Origin: Paragordius varius
Lineage: Eukaryota > Nematomorpha
Assembly (NCBI GenBank): GCA_964247055.1
Contig: OZ176053.1
Location: 4,588,001-4,652,000 of the forward strand
Reading direction: 5' to 3'
Length of the DNA stretch: 64,000 nt
Shown here in pieces: positions 62,880 through 64,000 of the stretch. The notes under the pieces are model-generated. The model saw nothing but the letters and a program-made list of their open reading frames with translations, had not been told where the DNA came from and did not search any database. The first letter of the stretch is position 1, and each line of letters starts with the position of its first letter. Position numbers and translations under genes: made by a program.

Positions 62880-63850
62880 GAAAGATATTTTTATTTATAA
62901 CAATTCCATATCAAAAAATCGCAAAATTTGCCCATATTATCTTAATAAATTTTTTCGATGAATGCGCTTAATTATAAAATATCGCTAAAATATTGTATAT
63001 GAAAAAACAATTTTTATCAAATTTTAAATTTAGGATGTGGGCTCAAAAGTCTCAAAATTTTGGACCCGTCTAAAATGCGTTTTTAATAAATTAAACGTCG
63101 AAATGCCGATATTGAGGGATAAAAATTTTAGATATGTGCCAAAGTTTGACATTAAAAGTTTTTTAATAGAGAATTATTTAGGGGTATCGAGTTTTATGGT
63201 TTTCTGAAGCACGATAGAAAGTATATAAATAACTCTAAGATATTATAATAACCCTACTACCATATAATCCGATGAGAATATTTCTATAAGCTCGGATCTT
63301 TGATTAAAATATTTGTTTGGGTAAAAATTTAAATACACATTTTTGTTAAAAACACAATTTATATTAAGTTTTAATAGGTATAATTTAGAAAAACTATTTT
63401 TATACAGTTCACACTATGCTTCAATTTAAGATAATTGGTTTATAAAAATTTGCCATAAATTATATTTTTAAGCTAAATATTTTTTTCTTCGGAAAAAATT
63501 TTTTTTGATGTCATAATTAATAAGCATATATAAAAATTTTGTCGCGCTATCTCAGCTTTTTTGCTTTTAAAAAGAATTTTCTCAGACGGATCAGAAATTT
63601 TGTAACTTTCAGAGCTCCCATCTAAAAAAAAAAATTTTGTAAAATATTGTTTTGCTCTTTTATGTAGTTTATGAATATTAGAGATATTTTTTGAAATAAA
63701 TAAATAAATTTTACCACAAAAACTTTATATAACAAAATGTGCGCAAATTATGTCCTTTTCAGATTTAAAAAGTTACAAAATTGTAAATATCTTTTATAAG
63801 GGCAACCAAAAGCACCATGATAATCTTGATAAAGTTTCCCATCAGAATAA
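62880..63850. repeat. Foldback-family copy at the window end
   Basis: Contains GGATGTGGGCTCAAAAGTC, AGAGCTCCCATC and the terminal GGGCAACCAAAAGCACCATGATAATC. The arms are inverted about a centre near 63350. Confidence 0.55.
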
Positions 63851-64000
63851 ATATTTTTCATCATGTTTTTTATACCACAATTCTTTTTTTAATTGACATA
63901 ACGTGGCGGATCGCTACGTTCCGATACAGCGCAATTACTGAAAAAGTGTTCACTCTTTAAATCCTACGCACCAAATATAACCAATTATGTTACTGTCTAT

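Noticed and set aside
1..64000. tRNA, rRNA, CRISPR or operon-like features
   Set aside because: No cloverleaf, rRNA core sequence or regularly spaced direct repeats were seen; the gene structure is eukaryotic.

Overview
This is a strongly A+T-rich window (about three quarters A+T by eye) from an animal nuclear genome. It holds spliced genes with GT-AG introns, metazoan families (LRIG, HERPUD, RAB7, DCPS, TIMM13, CCDC174, RMI1, an astacin-EGF-CUB-TSP1 protein) and many short DNA transposons. The species cannot be named from this. The astacin-EGF-CUB-TSP1 domain order is typical of nematode NAS proteins, which hints at a nematode or a relative. The very short introns (22-31 nt) recall those reported for dicyemids and the 5' introns of schistosomes. 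I leave the lineage open.

Layout, left to right. 187-741 (-) is a minimal RMI1, head to head with CCDC174 (939-6626, +, nine exons). 6627-16151 is intergenic and full of transposons: a TTAA-flanked MITE, two long foldback palindromes, a full-length Helitron-like element, and a cluster of CAGT-ended mariner MITEs. 16152-27349 (+) is a 16-exon LRIG gene (LRR + 3 Ig + TM, 1797 aa). 27350-35912 is repeat-rich with a retrotransposon relic. 35913-39609 (+) is RAB7; its last intron is filled by a Helitron-derived tandem array. 40186-45356 is a compact cluster: HERPUD (-), DCPS (+), TIMM13 (-), with only 63 nt between the divergent starts and 15 nt between the convergent stops. 45357-50210 is nested transposons. 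50211-52471 (+) encodes an unrecognised multi-pass membrane protein of 560 aa. 52803-60002 (-) is a 13-exon secreted astacin-EGF-CUB-TSP1 protein whose zinc-binding and catalytic residues are all replaced. 60003-64000 is intergenic with a mariner transposase relic, a MITE and foldback sequence.

The genes do not form one pathway. They cover genome stability (RMI1), splicing-associated factors (CCDC174), receptor/BMP signalling (LRIG), late endosome traffic (RAB7), ER-associated degradation (HERPUD), cap scavenging (DCPS), mitochondrial import (TIMM13) and extracellular matrix or cuticle (astacin-like). The most striking signals are a class of introns of only 22-31 nt, supported by reading frame and homology in five genes, and the pseudo-astacin. 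All gene models were spliced by hand: reading phase agrees across every junction, but no transcript data were available.
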